From: Fasciolopsis buskii
Taxonomy: Eukaryota > Platyhelminthes > Trematoda > Plagiorchiida > Fasciolidae
Direction: 5' to 3'
DNA length: 64,000 nucleotides
Assembly (NCBI GenBank): GCA_008360955.1
Contig: LUCM01001907.1
Location: 151,688-215,687, forward strand
This document shows positions 24,680-37,085 of this stretch, in pieces. Each line of letters opens with the position of its first letter. The stretch's first letter is position 1. The notes under the pieces are model-generated. The model saw only the letters and a list, made by a program, of their open reading frames with translations, had not been told where the DNA came from and did not search any database. Made by a program: the position numbers and the translations under genes.

Positions 24680-27600
24680 CTAGATAATGGAATAAAAAAC
24701 AGGAATCAGCAAGACTGTTTTGCTTCTATTCCGCAAACACTGGTTGCATTGATTTGGGAGGTTACTGTTGTCCATGGCTTTCGGCAGCCAGAATCACTAG
24801 GAAAAGGATGGCATAACATGAAAGCAAAAGTGATGGAGAGTCAAGTCATCTGCGCACTTTAAGCAGCTGCAAATAGTCGAAAGTCGTAGGTTTTTTTTCG
24901 CCAATGCATGTGCAGGTGGATGGTACTCACCTGGCGGCAAATGGTACTGACTAACCTTGCTCAGTTTCGGCCTACCGTCAGTCACGTCAGTGGAGCGAAA
25001 AGGTACACTGTGATCGGCGGTCTTGATTCCAGACGGTTGTGAATGCACATCTGCGATTACTGAACTGGTCAGAGGCGATGGTTGTTTCGAGAAAAAGCGC
25101 GTGATGGTAGCTGCTCTGGAAGAAATCGTGAACGTCGGAGGAATTGCTTGGAAAGGGAAAATAAGAGCATATGGATGCATAAGAACAAATATGAAATGGA
25201 GACACAAAAATGGACTTAAACAAGCGTGCGATGCACAGTACTTGGCTGTTATTACGAAGAAAATCCACATATCCAAAGTGGGGTGATAAAAACTTTGCGA
25301 GCATAAAAGACGAATAGTATTTTCGCCTAAAACGGCGAATAATGTTGATGTCAAATAAACAACGGATAAGTGGAACAAGAAGACCAATTGCAAAATGATG
25401 TTTATCGCCTTCGACATTGTCTAAATAATTACACTAGTAGCCGCAAACCAATGGAGACAAAGTCTGTCTGAGCAGTAATGCACAGAATCAGTTAGATGGT
25501 GAATTAAACAAAAAATTGCACTGTGACTGACAGTCAGAGTCTTCGATATACTGAGTTCATCATCTATCGTTCAAAGGCTCTCATTCGCATGGACTGCGAA
25601 GATTGTGGAATAGGGAACCAAGAATAAGCTCAAGAACTGAGGAACACGTTCGTCCAATTATCGGCGCTTATTAAACCTTCAACTTACATACTGAGCGTGG
25701 AAAACGCACTTCGTTGCTGTTTCTCATTCTGAAAATGAATCTATCAAAAAGTCGGAAGAAATTAACTCTAACGAGATCAATCAGCTATATCCAGAATTAC
25801 CTCGAATCACGTCTTGCTAAATCTAGGGAGCACAAGCGGCGTCCCCAAGTTATTCAGGGTCACAGCAATCAAAAACGAATCCTCATCATCATACAAATTC
25901 AAACAACAAGACGAACCCCACCGATCACCGCCTTTCTCGCTGCATTAAACGTTGTAATGGGAATAAACATGCAAGGTGAACAAGAAGCGGCCCAATGGGG
26001 ACGGGAAACGAAAGTGATGCGTAGTAACGGGATACAGCCTAATTGTGCAGACGCACAGGTTTTCAATCATTCTGATTTGACAGAAAGTGACAGCATGATC
26101 GTCACTGTTTACGGTTTCTTCTCATATCCTTCACTGTCTTTAGCCAACTGGTTCGGCGACGCTTTGGACCCCAACGAAGAAAACTTGAAGCATCCCCATT
26201 GCCACATCACAATTAACTTCCACGTGTATTTTTCTACTCGATGAGAGAACGGGAAAAAGAGCACGGCGAATGAGACATGCTTGCCAGACAAAATACGTGC
26301 CTCAACTAACAAAATCTACTAAGTTGGCACGTTATGATATGGTATCCGCTGAACCGGCTTCAGATAAGCATAGGCCGCTCGAACCTTGGATAACACGCGT
26401 CCGCACCCCAAACAACCTTCTACCATCCTTCGTCAAGCAACTGCTGAGGTAAGTAAAGCGGCTAGCAACACCAAGCATCAATGCAGGAACCTGTGAAAGC
26501 CAGCCTCGTAAGAGTACCTCACAGTTTGAAGACCTAAAGCACTTGGCGAATACAGCTACAGCTTCTGAGAGTCCGCCTAAAACATGTTGATTATGCCTTG
26601 TACATTAGAACAAACACAAGATCGTCAGCATGGCCACACAACTCATTTTTACCCCGGTCGATGCCAGGCATCTCGCGGGTCTCCGAAAGCATTCACCATT
26701 ATTTCGCCGGTGACGAAACTAAACAATAGCAAAATATGGCATCCTTGTTGACCAACACAAATCGCTTCGAACAAACTTGATAATTCGCCGTATACCTTTG
26801 AGCGTCCAGAAGTAGGCGAGTACAGCGAACTTCTGTAGCACACATTTCCGTCGAGGAGCAATGAACAGCGCTGTGCGGTCGACCGAGTCGAAAACGTCTT
26901 AAAGGAAGAGGAAACCTGATGTTCCCGGGCGTTGGTGTGTGACGCATTTCGAGTAGGTGGTGGGCAGCCAAAAGCTGCGCGACACATTCTGTTCATGGGT
27001 GCTACTAACAGTCAGCCAAGCTATCCCATGAAGTGTTCCGTTTAAAGGTCGATTCTCCGCAGTTTCTCTTAAACCGGCTCTCCGTTTCAACCGATATCGT
27101 TCTGTTTATCGGATTTAGCCACCCACAGGTGTCACGTGTAAATTAAAGTAGCCTTTGACAGTTACTTGCAGCTGCGGCCACCTCAATCACTTCGGCTACT
27201 TTAACCCACCAACTTTCACAATCTTCCTTAAGGATTTCTGTAACCTGATTTTGTAGACTCCGTCCTATATTATTCACTACATACCTCAGTCTGATGTTGT
27301 CATAGCTCTGTTGAACTCAGGAATGGATACCGGATTTGCCAATTCAAATATAAACCCAATTGCAATGCTTCAGTAAACCATTAGTAGGTACCCGCATTAA
27401 CAAAAGTTCAACAGTTTCTAACCAATTTATTGTGAAGAATTAATCAACCTGAAATACTAGTGGTAGAATATCAAGTGTGATTAATCAAATTTAGTTTTTC
27501 TCAAAAAAGCACTGGTCAATTTAGCAAACGGACCATTCGTCAAATGGGTTTTCGACTAAAACTAGTTGATCTTTAAATGGACTTGTCAAAAAGTGTCGCA

Positions 27601-30600
27601 CAAACCTAAAGGAATGCCAGGCACAGTTAAGATCGAAAATTGAAAGACTAATTGCGAGAGTAGATCAAACAAATTAGAACAATTCCGATTTGTTAATTAT
27701 CGGAGACTAACTCGTACATTTTTGAGAAATTTTCTTGTTATGCAAAGTCTGGATAACAATTTTCGTTTCCGATGTTTGAGCCTTGAGAAACGCCTTGCGC
27801 CCCAGAGAAAGAACCTAATAATCGGATAGTGGAATAAGAAACATGACCATTTTTAGTTAAACAATCGAAAACAACAGCTACCAGCAACTTTCGATCGGAC
27901 ATTAAAGTTACTGTGCTTAATCGGAGTAGAAGTAGTGGTAGTAGTGTCTAACGGTTGGTCGGTGAATTCAAGGATGCTCTGGGATCGTCACAATTGTTAG
28001 AATTTGGGCAAAAACAGAACAGATTGTGAAAAACTGAAAACTGAACTTTCGTAAGAAAAATAAGTTTCATTTAATTAGTTTAACAACCTGCTAGTAAAAA
28101 GCGGTCAAAAACTAAGCTCACTGTAGCACCAATGTTTGGCTGGATTTACGTTACCGTTAGACGAAAATTAATAAACAAGGGATAAATCTCAATACACAAA
28201 CCAAATAGTAACTAGCAACGCAGGTGACTTAGAACTGAAGTCAGTGACGCGAATGCTGCGTGACCTGTCGGTAGAACTCATCCAGGCTATAAATAATACG
28301 GAAGAAGCCAAACAATTGCAAAAAAGTACTATTAAAACAAAAACAGTTGGTTTGTTACGGTTTATTACTTCTTATCCCTTGTTTGTTCCCTTCTGTAAAG
28401 TTCGGTTTGCATGTGGTTGCGCTGGGACCATGCGCGCTTTATATATGTATATGTACATGTAGGCATTTAGTTACGTGAAAATAACTTAATGAACTCATGA
28501 AGGGCGGCCGAAAACTCGAGGCGTAACAAAGGATAACAGCAGTTATGGGCGAAAAACGCAAAGATGGAAGCACTGTGAAGCACCCGAGATGAGAAAAAAA
28601 TGAAGAATTGACTGGCTAAGGAACGCACGGATAACGAGTTTGTCTCTTTGTGGGCGAGAACGCCACAGTTTTCTTTTTCGTCATCGGAACCGCTATCGAC
28701 CGGATCGTCATTCCCTTCCTCAGACACGGTGAGAGTAGATATATCGTCTGGGTTTGGGTTGTTGTCCAGATCAACATCACTAGCACGTGCACCATCAATT
28801 ATTGCATGCGTGACATCTATTTTTCCCTGTGAGACCCTAGGAGCATTCTGAAGCCATCGATCCATTGGACCAAATCGACTGACAGCTGCAGCGGCGTCAT
28901 CGTCTTCTGAACCCCCATCAGCTTCATCGCCCTCCACCAAATCAGAAGCATTGACCAAGGGGTCTTCATTTTCTAGAGATAGGAAGATCATGAGCATGAA
29001 ATTTAAGGTGATTTTCTGACAACTTTTTAACAGCGTTTAATAACACATGGCAACCTATTTCGGATACAAAGAGAGAAACGTTAAACGATCTGTCCGCCGG
29101 TATCCAAAGCTACTTAAGTAAATTTCTTTCGGAGTTTATGTAACGGATGAGTAAGAGGCAAAGAAATAACGGATCAAAACGGACCGCGAATGTACATCGC
29201 CTCATGATGAGTCAGTTAGTTATAGCCCTGAATAATTTACTTGCACGTGTCATACAGTAGTAGAAAGGATATGCCCTAGGTCCTCTAGGATCTACTGGAT
29301 TGTAAGGTGTGGACAGGTAATTGTGACCTTGAAACTGGGAGGGGCATTGAACCACGTAACGGTGGCGTGCACTCTGTAGACCCCTATAGTGGTTTGGTTG
29401 TGCGTTGTCGCTGGCTCACGTGCACACAGGACTTCGACTCAGGTGGGCTTTGCCGTTTCTTCACCTTTCAGGTAGGTTAAGCGGCCCCTTTCGAACACTG
29501 CCAACTTGGTGGACGCCTCAAAGAGTCACCTGAATGAAAATCACAAAAAGTACTACTAGTACGATTTCGAAAAAAATCGAAGTCACAAAGGAAAAAAGGA
29601 TTCAGTCTGCAGACGAATATAAACTGATCCAAAGCTCAACTAGTTAGCTAACTACATCTTGTGCATCTAGAAAAAAGTATCCACCGGGGATAAACAACAT
29701 GGCTGTGCTACTGGGGCCTGTGACGCTGACATCCAGATGCAGTCCATGGGCGCGAAAACATCAAACAACGAAAGTTATCAGTGTGGTCCTAACTTACCCA
29801 GGCCGCGCCATCGGAAACGTCGTTGCCGCGTTCTCCCGTCCTCTGCATACAAATCCCCATCTTCCAGGTACAACTCCTAAAAGGTACGCACAATTATTTT
29901 CGTTTTTTAGACTTTGAGGATTTCTCGCACTGCTTTATGTCATTACTAACAGATCAGTAAACGAATCTCTAACACAGTGAAACAGACTGGTTTGTCAAAT
30001 GAATCATAAAAAAGAAGCAGAACTCAATGCATAGGAACCTGGTGAAATTTGGAAGTTGAATTGGACCCTTCTTGTGCTATATCGTGCGGTAAGTTTACAA
30101 ATATAAAGCCACTAATCACTAGCTGAAAAGGAGAGTTAATCACCATATGGAGCAAAAAATAACCGTAAATTCATTTTCTAGAGTAACGCAATCATAGCTG
30201 ACTAAATCTCAGTGAAAACAAAACGTTCACAACGATAGAGGGCGGAACCCAAAGAAGAAACTAAGAAAAGCACTATGACACCGAAATCGCACCTTTAAGA
30301 ACCGTAACTCGCGCTGATCTTGGTCGGCTTGAAGACGATTATGTACGCGTTCAATCTGACGTCGCAGACGCCCGGCTGACGGTAGATTTGGATCATCATC
30401 GTCTGTCTGTAAACCAGCCAAATCTTCATCATCAACTTCATCATCATCATCGTCCATGTAGAAGGCGCGCTCGTTTTCATCTCCGGATAATTCAGCTTCT
30501 TCGTCGAGAAAATCATCCACTCGAAACCTGCGAGTGAACAGAAAACACGGACGACAAAGTACAAGAAACAAGCAAACGAACCACGAACAACAACTAACCA

Positions 30601-33600
30601 GAATGAAATCCTCCAAGGTGAACGACCACCAGCTAGCCAAATTATTTATTATATATAATTACCCATTAGAAAAAATTCCAGCCTCCATTCTAGAGACCCG
30701 AATCATGCCACGTGGTGAAGTCCGGTGTTTAAGGTTTTCATCCATCTTCGCCGTTTCAAGAATTGATCACTGTAGGTTTTTCAAAAAACCACCTTGATGA
30801 ATAATGTATACCGGAACAGACTACCTATAGGTGTCTGTAGCACATCAACTTCCTTGGATTCAGCGCTTGTTCCAGTTGTCGATTTATGATGCCCAAACCT
30901 GCGCCTATTGTGCGCATTGCTAGTAGAATAGTCCCTCACCACTGTGAAACCTAAGCTTCAGTATAAAAGTCCGGGATCCAAAATAACGAAGGCCGACTAA
31001 GACAAAAACGAGATCCGCACTATGAGGATTTATTCCAAGCAGACAGACACCATCTCCCGTGAGTAACCTAGATATAGGGTTCCTATATTGTGAATGATAT
31101 AATGTTAATAACACAGCGTTGTTGGTAGATGTAGTACGCCAACGTTTCGAGGATCGTGGGTAGTCTTTCTCGAGGCATGTTTTTCCTATAGGCTCGAGCC
31201 CATCGCATTCGCAGCTAGCAACCAGTCAGAGTTCCACCCTCTAAGCCGAAACCCGAAGATGTGCCAGGCAGCACACAGCTCTGTCCTGGGGTCTAGTCGA
31301 TAGCACCATAAGAAAATTTTTATGCTGAAAAAGTTACAGCTCACCGACCAATTAAACACCGTATGAAATCTTAAATCGATTAATCAAAACTACGTCCGAG
31401 TCTCATTAGCAAGGCTATCCCCTATTAGTTTTTGCGAAGTGACATTTTGAGGGAGATAAAAAACGAACTCATAAGCCAAACTGATCGGATGGATCAAGGG
31501 ACGGAGGTATTACCATACTAGTGGGCAGTGAGTTATCTGCATTTGACAAAAACTAAGTCCTAACTTGTGACTCAATTCAAAAGTTCGATTAGGAAATTCG
31601 TTGTTTTGGATGTGAATAAAGGTCCATTGTCAAAACAAACTGATAGAAGGATCAATCCAGTAATCAGTAAACTAAAAACCCTGACCGTGAGAAATCGAGT
31701 TCGGTTCGATATTATTGAATTGGTGGTAGACAACAACTCGCTGTCACCCGGCCCGTTACCACACCTGACCAGCTGAGACCTCATGTGGTTCTGTGCCACT
31801 CCAAGTTTCAGGGTTACGATTGCTACCCCCTCCCAAGGATGTAGTGGGCCCTAGTGGCTATGGGACATGCCACTTCCACCACACTCATATGTTAAGCATG
31901 CCACGTCCAGAGAAAATGCTCAACTGGAAAGTGAATAAATGAGGAACTATCCATAAATTTATCATATTTAACTTCTGCTACCAATATCTTCTGGTAGAAT
32001 GTTATGTTGCCGAGTTCGGTTAGTTTATGCACACACTGAAGCACAAGACACAAGTATTCGCGGCGCACGATATCACTGGAGCACACAGACTGTAGTCTAG
32101 TAGGACACGAACACACACACACACACAGAGGTTGGAGACACAAAAAGTTCGGGCCAAGACTCAGGGCCCGCAGTCGCACAACGAATGGGACAGGTCTGCT
32201 GCTCCCTTGAATGAGCAGCCACACGAAACAATAAGCGGCGCGAAATACGAACAACTAGCCCAGCCCGCTAGCGGAAGAGAGAAGACGAACACAGAGTACT
32301 GCTGCGCGTTTATTGGTGACCCACCAACACAAGTCAGAATTCAAGTGAGCTCTATCGTTTATATAGTTTTGTTGGGTGGCCTTGATCGATGAGTGGACTA
32401 GCCAATCACAGAACGGGCTTTTACGAATCTTTTTGCGGACATATAAAAATATTCAACCGCGCAATATTTAAAATAACGTCAATTTCGAAATATTGAGAAA
32501 AGGACGGATTCCTATAGAAAATTAATAGTAGAAATGAAATCTGCGGCTGCAAAAACCTTGGAATGGTCATTAACCATAAGACAGAAAAACAAAGAAATGG
32601 GGGGCTCTCGTCAGCATTAGGTCGCTTTTCTTGCTGTGTAGGAGCTAAGATTATGAAAACTAAAGAACACAGAACAACATTGTGGAAGGATCAATGATGA
32701 TGTAACCTTGAGTAATGGGTTGAAAAAAATGTTGGAATAGAATGAGCAAGACGCGAACAATCAACAGCCTCGGTTGAAAAGCCGTCATAGATAAAATTAT
32801 TTGAACACAAGCCACAAACAAAAAGTGACGCATCGACAACAAACGAACCTTTTTCGTCTTTCTGTGGAATTCTTTCCTGCTGACTGAGAAACGGCCCCTT
32901 TTAGCTCCGAAGCTTGAACGATTTCTTCATCACTGGCTTCCTCGGTATCCTCTGAATCTGAATCATATTCATTATCTGCCACTTCGTCATCCAAACTCTC
33001 ATCCGCCGAGAGGTCAGATTGCGCATCACTAGTCACATCTGGCTTGATACCATCATCAGCATAGGAAAACGGGACGTTTTTCACACCATACGGTTCTTTT
33101 TCATTTATGTCTGATTCATCGCTAGTTTCGTTTTCTCCATCCTGCAGCCTACGCGCTTTCTCCGACTTAGCAACTGAATTCAAAACTAAAGAGAACACGT
33201 TACGAGACGACAAAACCCGGAACACTTACCTCTAACGGATTCTAATTTTGGTAGTAAGTTATTTTTATCTTCGAGAGTATTGTTATTATTGTTCTCATCA
33301 TCTTCGAGTATGACCACGCGACGTCGCATTCGAGTCTGGAACAAGGAAAATCCTATGACCGTACGCCTTAAACGCCATGCATTATAAATGATTATTAGTT
33401 CTTTCATTTGTTAGGTTACATTCAATAACGCATAAGTTTTGATCACCGCCTATGGCACACATCAAAATGACTCAAATTTCAGCGTCACTGCTGAAAATGC
33501 TAACACTGCGCCAAATTTGAAGATAGTAACAATAGATTAGTAACTAGTTTCATTGCATGAACCCAGCCCTGACGTGCGCACACTCACACGCACCTTGTCT

Positions 33601-36475
33601 CACGATTCGCAGCATTCGCATGGGTATTCTTTAACCAGTGATCAGACGCCATTCCAGTAGTGCCATCAAAAAGATGCAAAATGGCAAAGCTGGGGCACAT
33701 CGCTAGATGGACTCAAGGAAATATAAGAAAAAAAGGTAATAGGAGGAAATCTACGCCTTAGCTATAGTTCACCACGCTCCGGAGTCGGCTTCATTGCCAT
33801 ATTCAAAATCATTCAGTCATGAGGTGGTTAATCGCAACAACGCGTCAAATGTGGATGAAAACAAACTTCTCGTCACTACATTAGCCATATTGTCTAATCT
33901 GGTGAAACGCATGCGACCGAGACGTCAAAGTCAGTGATCGGAAAATTTTTGAAGTAGTGGCATCGTTGGTCGTACAAAATATACAAACCTGAGAAAACTG
34001 AGTTGGGGAATCCATGGGTATTACTTTCTTTAGTTCCTCACTTGGGTCCACGCTCATGTCTTCACTGGCCAAAGGGTGATCAGAAACGATATCGTCAGAC
34101 TCAGCAGGAACGAAATTCGCCTGCGGACACTCTGTAGTAGCATCTGTTTCTGAATAAGAAAAGTCAGTGAGCATCGGCCTAGTCGAACTCTGGATATCAT
34201 CAGTAAAAATTCCAATCAAAAAAACATGTTTAAGTTCAGCAGCTGCTCCACAGTTTTGCAGCATCATGATTTGTGTGTACATTGTTTGCATGCTGATCAT
34301 ATGAAAATAGGTGGGAGATAACGCAAACACTCACAGTCTTCGCATATCTTCCAACTAGTCCTAGTCTTATAAGAAAACTTAAAAGCAGCAGTGTATAACA
34401 AAGCCTAAATGAAAAAAAACTAATGTTCCACCAGCGTCACTAACAGATTGATTTATTAAAAACTGAACGGGTCCTTTGCACTCCGTTAAGTCTTCCAGCC
34501 AAATCATATTTGCTCAAGTAACCTTCTATGTAGTGACGGATTACGGAAGTCACACTTGATACAGCAAACAGATTTGGATCACTCACCGCTTTGTAAATGT
34601 GACACTCCAGAGTCACATTCACTTTCAGGAAGGTTCACTAGTGTTTCAGAAAATAACGCACGATGTAAATCGTGCTGAACTTGTGAAACTGAAAGCGAAT
34701 ACACGAACGAGATCGACCATCGATGGATTCACGGTTAAAAGGCCAGAAAAAAGAAAGATCCATACAAAAGCAGGTTATTCGGCTCCGATAACACGAATTT
34801 CATTCGCATCGTTTCATCAAGACAACATCAAGTGACATGCATCATTCACATAAAACTGAATAAAAGTGGCCTCGGTGTAAGTATCGAATACATTTGATGA
34901 TGTGAGATCACAGTTGTCTGGTAATAGAGTTATAAGTAGAACTGAAATTATGAGCGATATTTCCGCATTCAGTCTAGACTGAGCACAGTGAAGGAAAACA
35001 CCGATTTGTTTGCATCTCAAACACCACCGGACGCTTCTATAGGATAAGATAACATGAAAATCAAACTATGTTGGAATAGACACGGAGTTGTATTTGTTAA
35101 CAAATGCTATTCCCGGGTAGGATGGCCATCATTTGATGAACCAAATGCCAATTTTGAAATCAAAGGAGAGACTCATTGAAATCAATAGGAATACAGACAT
35201 GAAAAATTATGCGGATATTCACCAGTAAAAGCGGGAAAAAATTTAGCACACCCTGAGAGTCCACAGAAGAGGGAAATTGCACATTCGATCCATTCCAAGT
35301 AGGATCGTGAAAGTCATCAGGCGTGATGGAGACAGATGGGGCTAAAAATAGAAAATGAGAAGGGAGCAGTCTACTAGCAAAGATGATGTTGAATCTTGCA
35401 TTACACACTCAGCTAAACTTGCGCATCGTGTTTAGGTAGAAATTGAAAGATAACCGGAAATAATGCGCCTGAACGAAGGTTCCGACAGCGACATGCTTAG
35501 TGAGAAATCTCAGGTTATAGATTTACTAGACGAATTTTGTCGACTGGGTGACCGTGAACATTAGATATCGAGGGCAGTGCAAACTAAAAAGCAAATCTGA
35601 TTATCTCAATTCCCACTAGTTTCTCTCGATCTACTTGCACAGGTCTCAGCTCTGTTCGTGTCGTACTGTGAAAATAAAACGCAAACTAGATTGCCTAGAC
35701 ATGCGGTTAAGAAGGAAATTAGAATAACCGACGCAAGTTAGCTAGCCATTATACCACTGCACAAAATTTATTGGGAAATCTCGTTTTGCATTTCCGTTCC
35801 TTTTCGATGCTCACCGCATCGGGTAAAACTCCTTCATTATTTACCGTTCTGTTTTCCTCTTTTGGGTAGACGGTGCAACCAAAACCACAACATGTTGGTG
35901 TAAGGTTGGTAGGTCTATAAACTGACTTTAACTGAACAAGGCTTTACCGGTTTTATTAAGCGCAGTTCAAAACTCCACCAGGTCACTTCCCGCAAAATAT
36001 AGGGATATTCAAGAAAAGATGTTTGAAAGGATCCTCTGGCGTACTACAAAACTAGAAAAATTCTTATGTTACGGCGAGCCTTCTCAGACGTAAGTATTTG
36101 TGTTGAGAAGTTTAAAAGAGTATTTCATAATACTGTGCAAAACGAGTCAAACGCTCAGAGCTGAATAGATTTTGGAAGGCAAACTGCGTATATTAAACGA
36201 TGACATTGATTACCAGCGTCTTCCGAGGTGCTCAATTTGCCGACCCTAAGAACGGTAAAACACATCATCGTTAAACAAATCGTCAAAAGGTATTTTGATA
36301 CCTAGAGTATTTTATATCAAGAACAACCTCAACTGCATGTGCCGTCTTTTCCAGCCTCACAGAACGGAAATTTAAGATCCTCCAATCTCGAAATTCTATG
36401 CATAAAAACGGTCCACATCTTGTTTATTTTGATGGGGAGAGAGACAAGTTATTACTGACTTTAATATTTTTCGCC

Positions 36476-36529
<54 letters not shown>

Positions 36530-36950
36530 CAACATATAGTATCTGGATGCGTGAACAAAATACATACGTATATTCTGGGGCATTCTGCCCTCGTTGCTAA
36601 GGTTGGCTCAGCCCCACTGACAAACAATTATCAACGAATCACAGTTGTGGTTCTTCTGTGGACTCTTCGATGAAGAGCTTCTATGCACACTCCTGATGCT
36701 ACAGATTCGATTCTGAGGATATATATATATATATATATTTAGAGTTGAGAAGGCGTACACTGAGTTAATGCGTTTGTCGTGACGTTTCGATTCAAACTAG
36801 AACTCGTTGTCAAACGTGAATGAGTGATTGAATGGGATCGCTAGTTCCGTTCGGTTTTGTGCACTGTCCGTCTGTTTGTCTCTCTATTCTGCATCCGGGT
36901 CTTGTTAAGATGACGTAATGTTTGTCAATCTCGACATGCCGATTGAATAT

Positions 36951-36981
<31 letters not shown>

Positions 36982-37035
36982 AGCAGGAAGTAGTATCTGG
37001 ATGCGTGAACAAAATTTGCCCGGGAGCACACGACC

Positions 37036-37085
<50 letters not shown>

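Noticed and set aside
24797..25417. 206-codon minus-strand ORF
   Set aside because: It contains a real claspin exon but reads through T-rich intron on one side and past the donor on the other. Splice sites give a better model.
25714..26244. 176-codon plus-strand ORF, the second longest plus-strand frame
   Set aside because: Much of it is antisense to the 3' end of a decayed LINE on the minus strand. No domain is visible and the composition looks like a reverse-strand reading.
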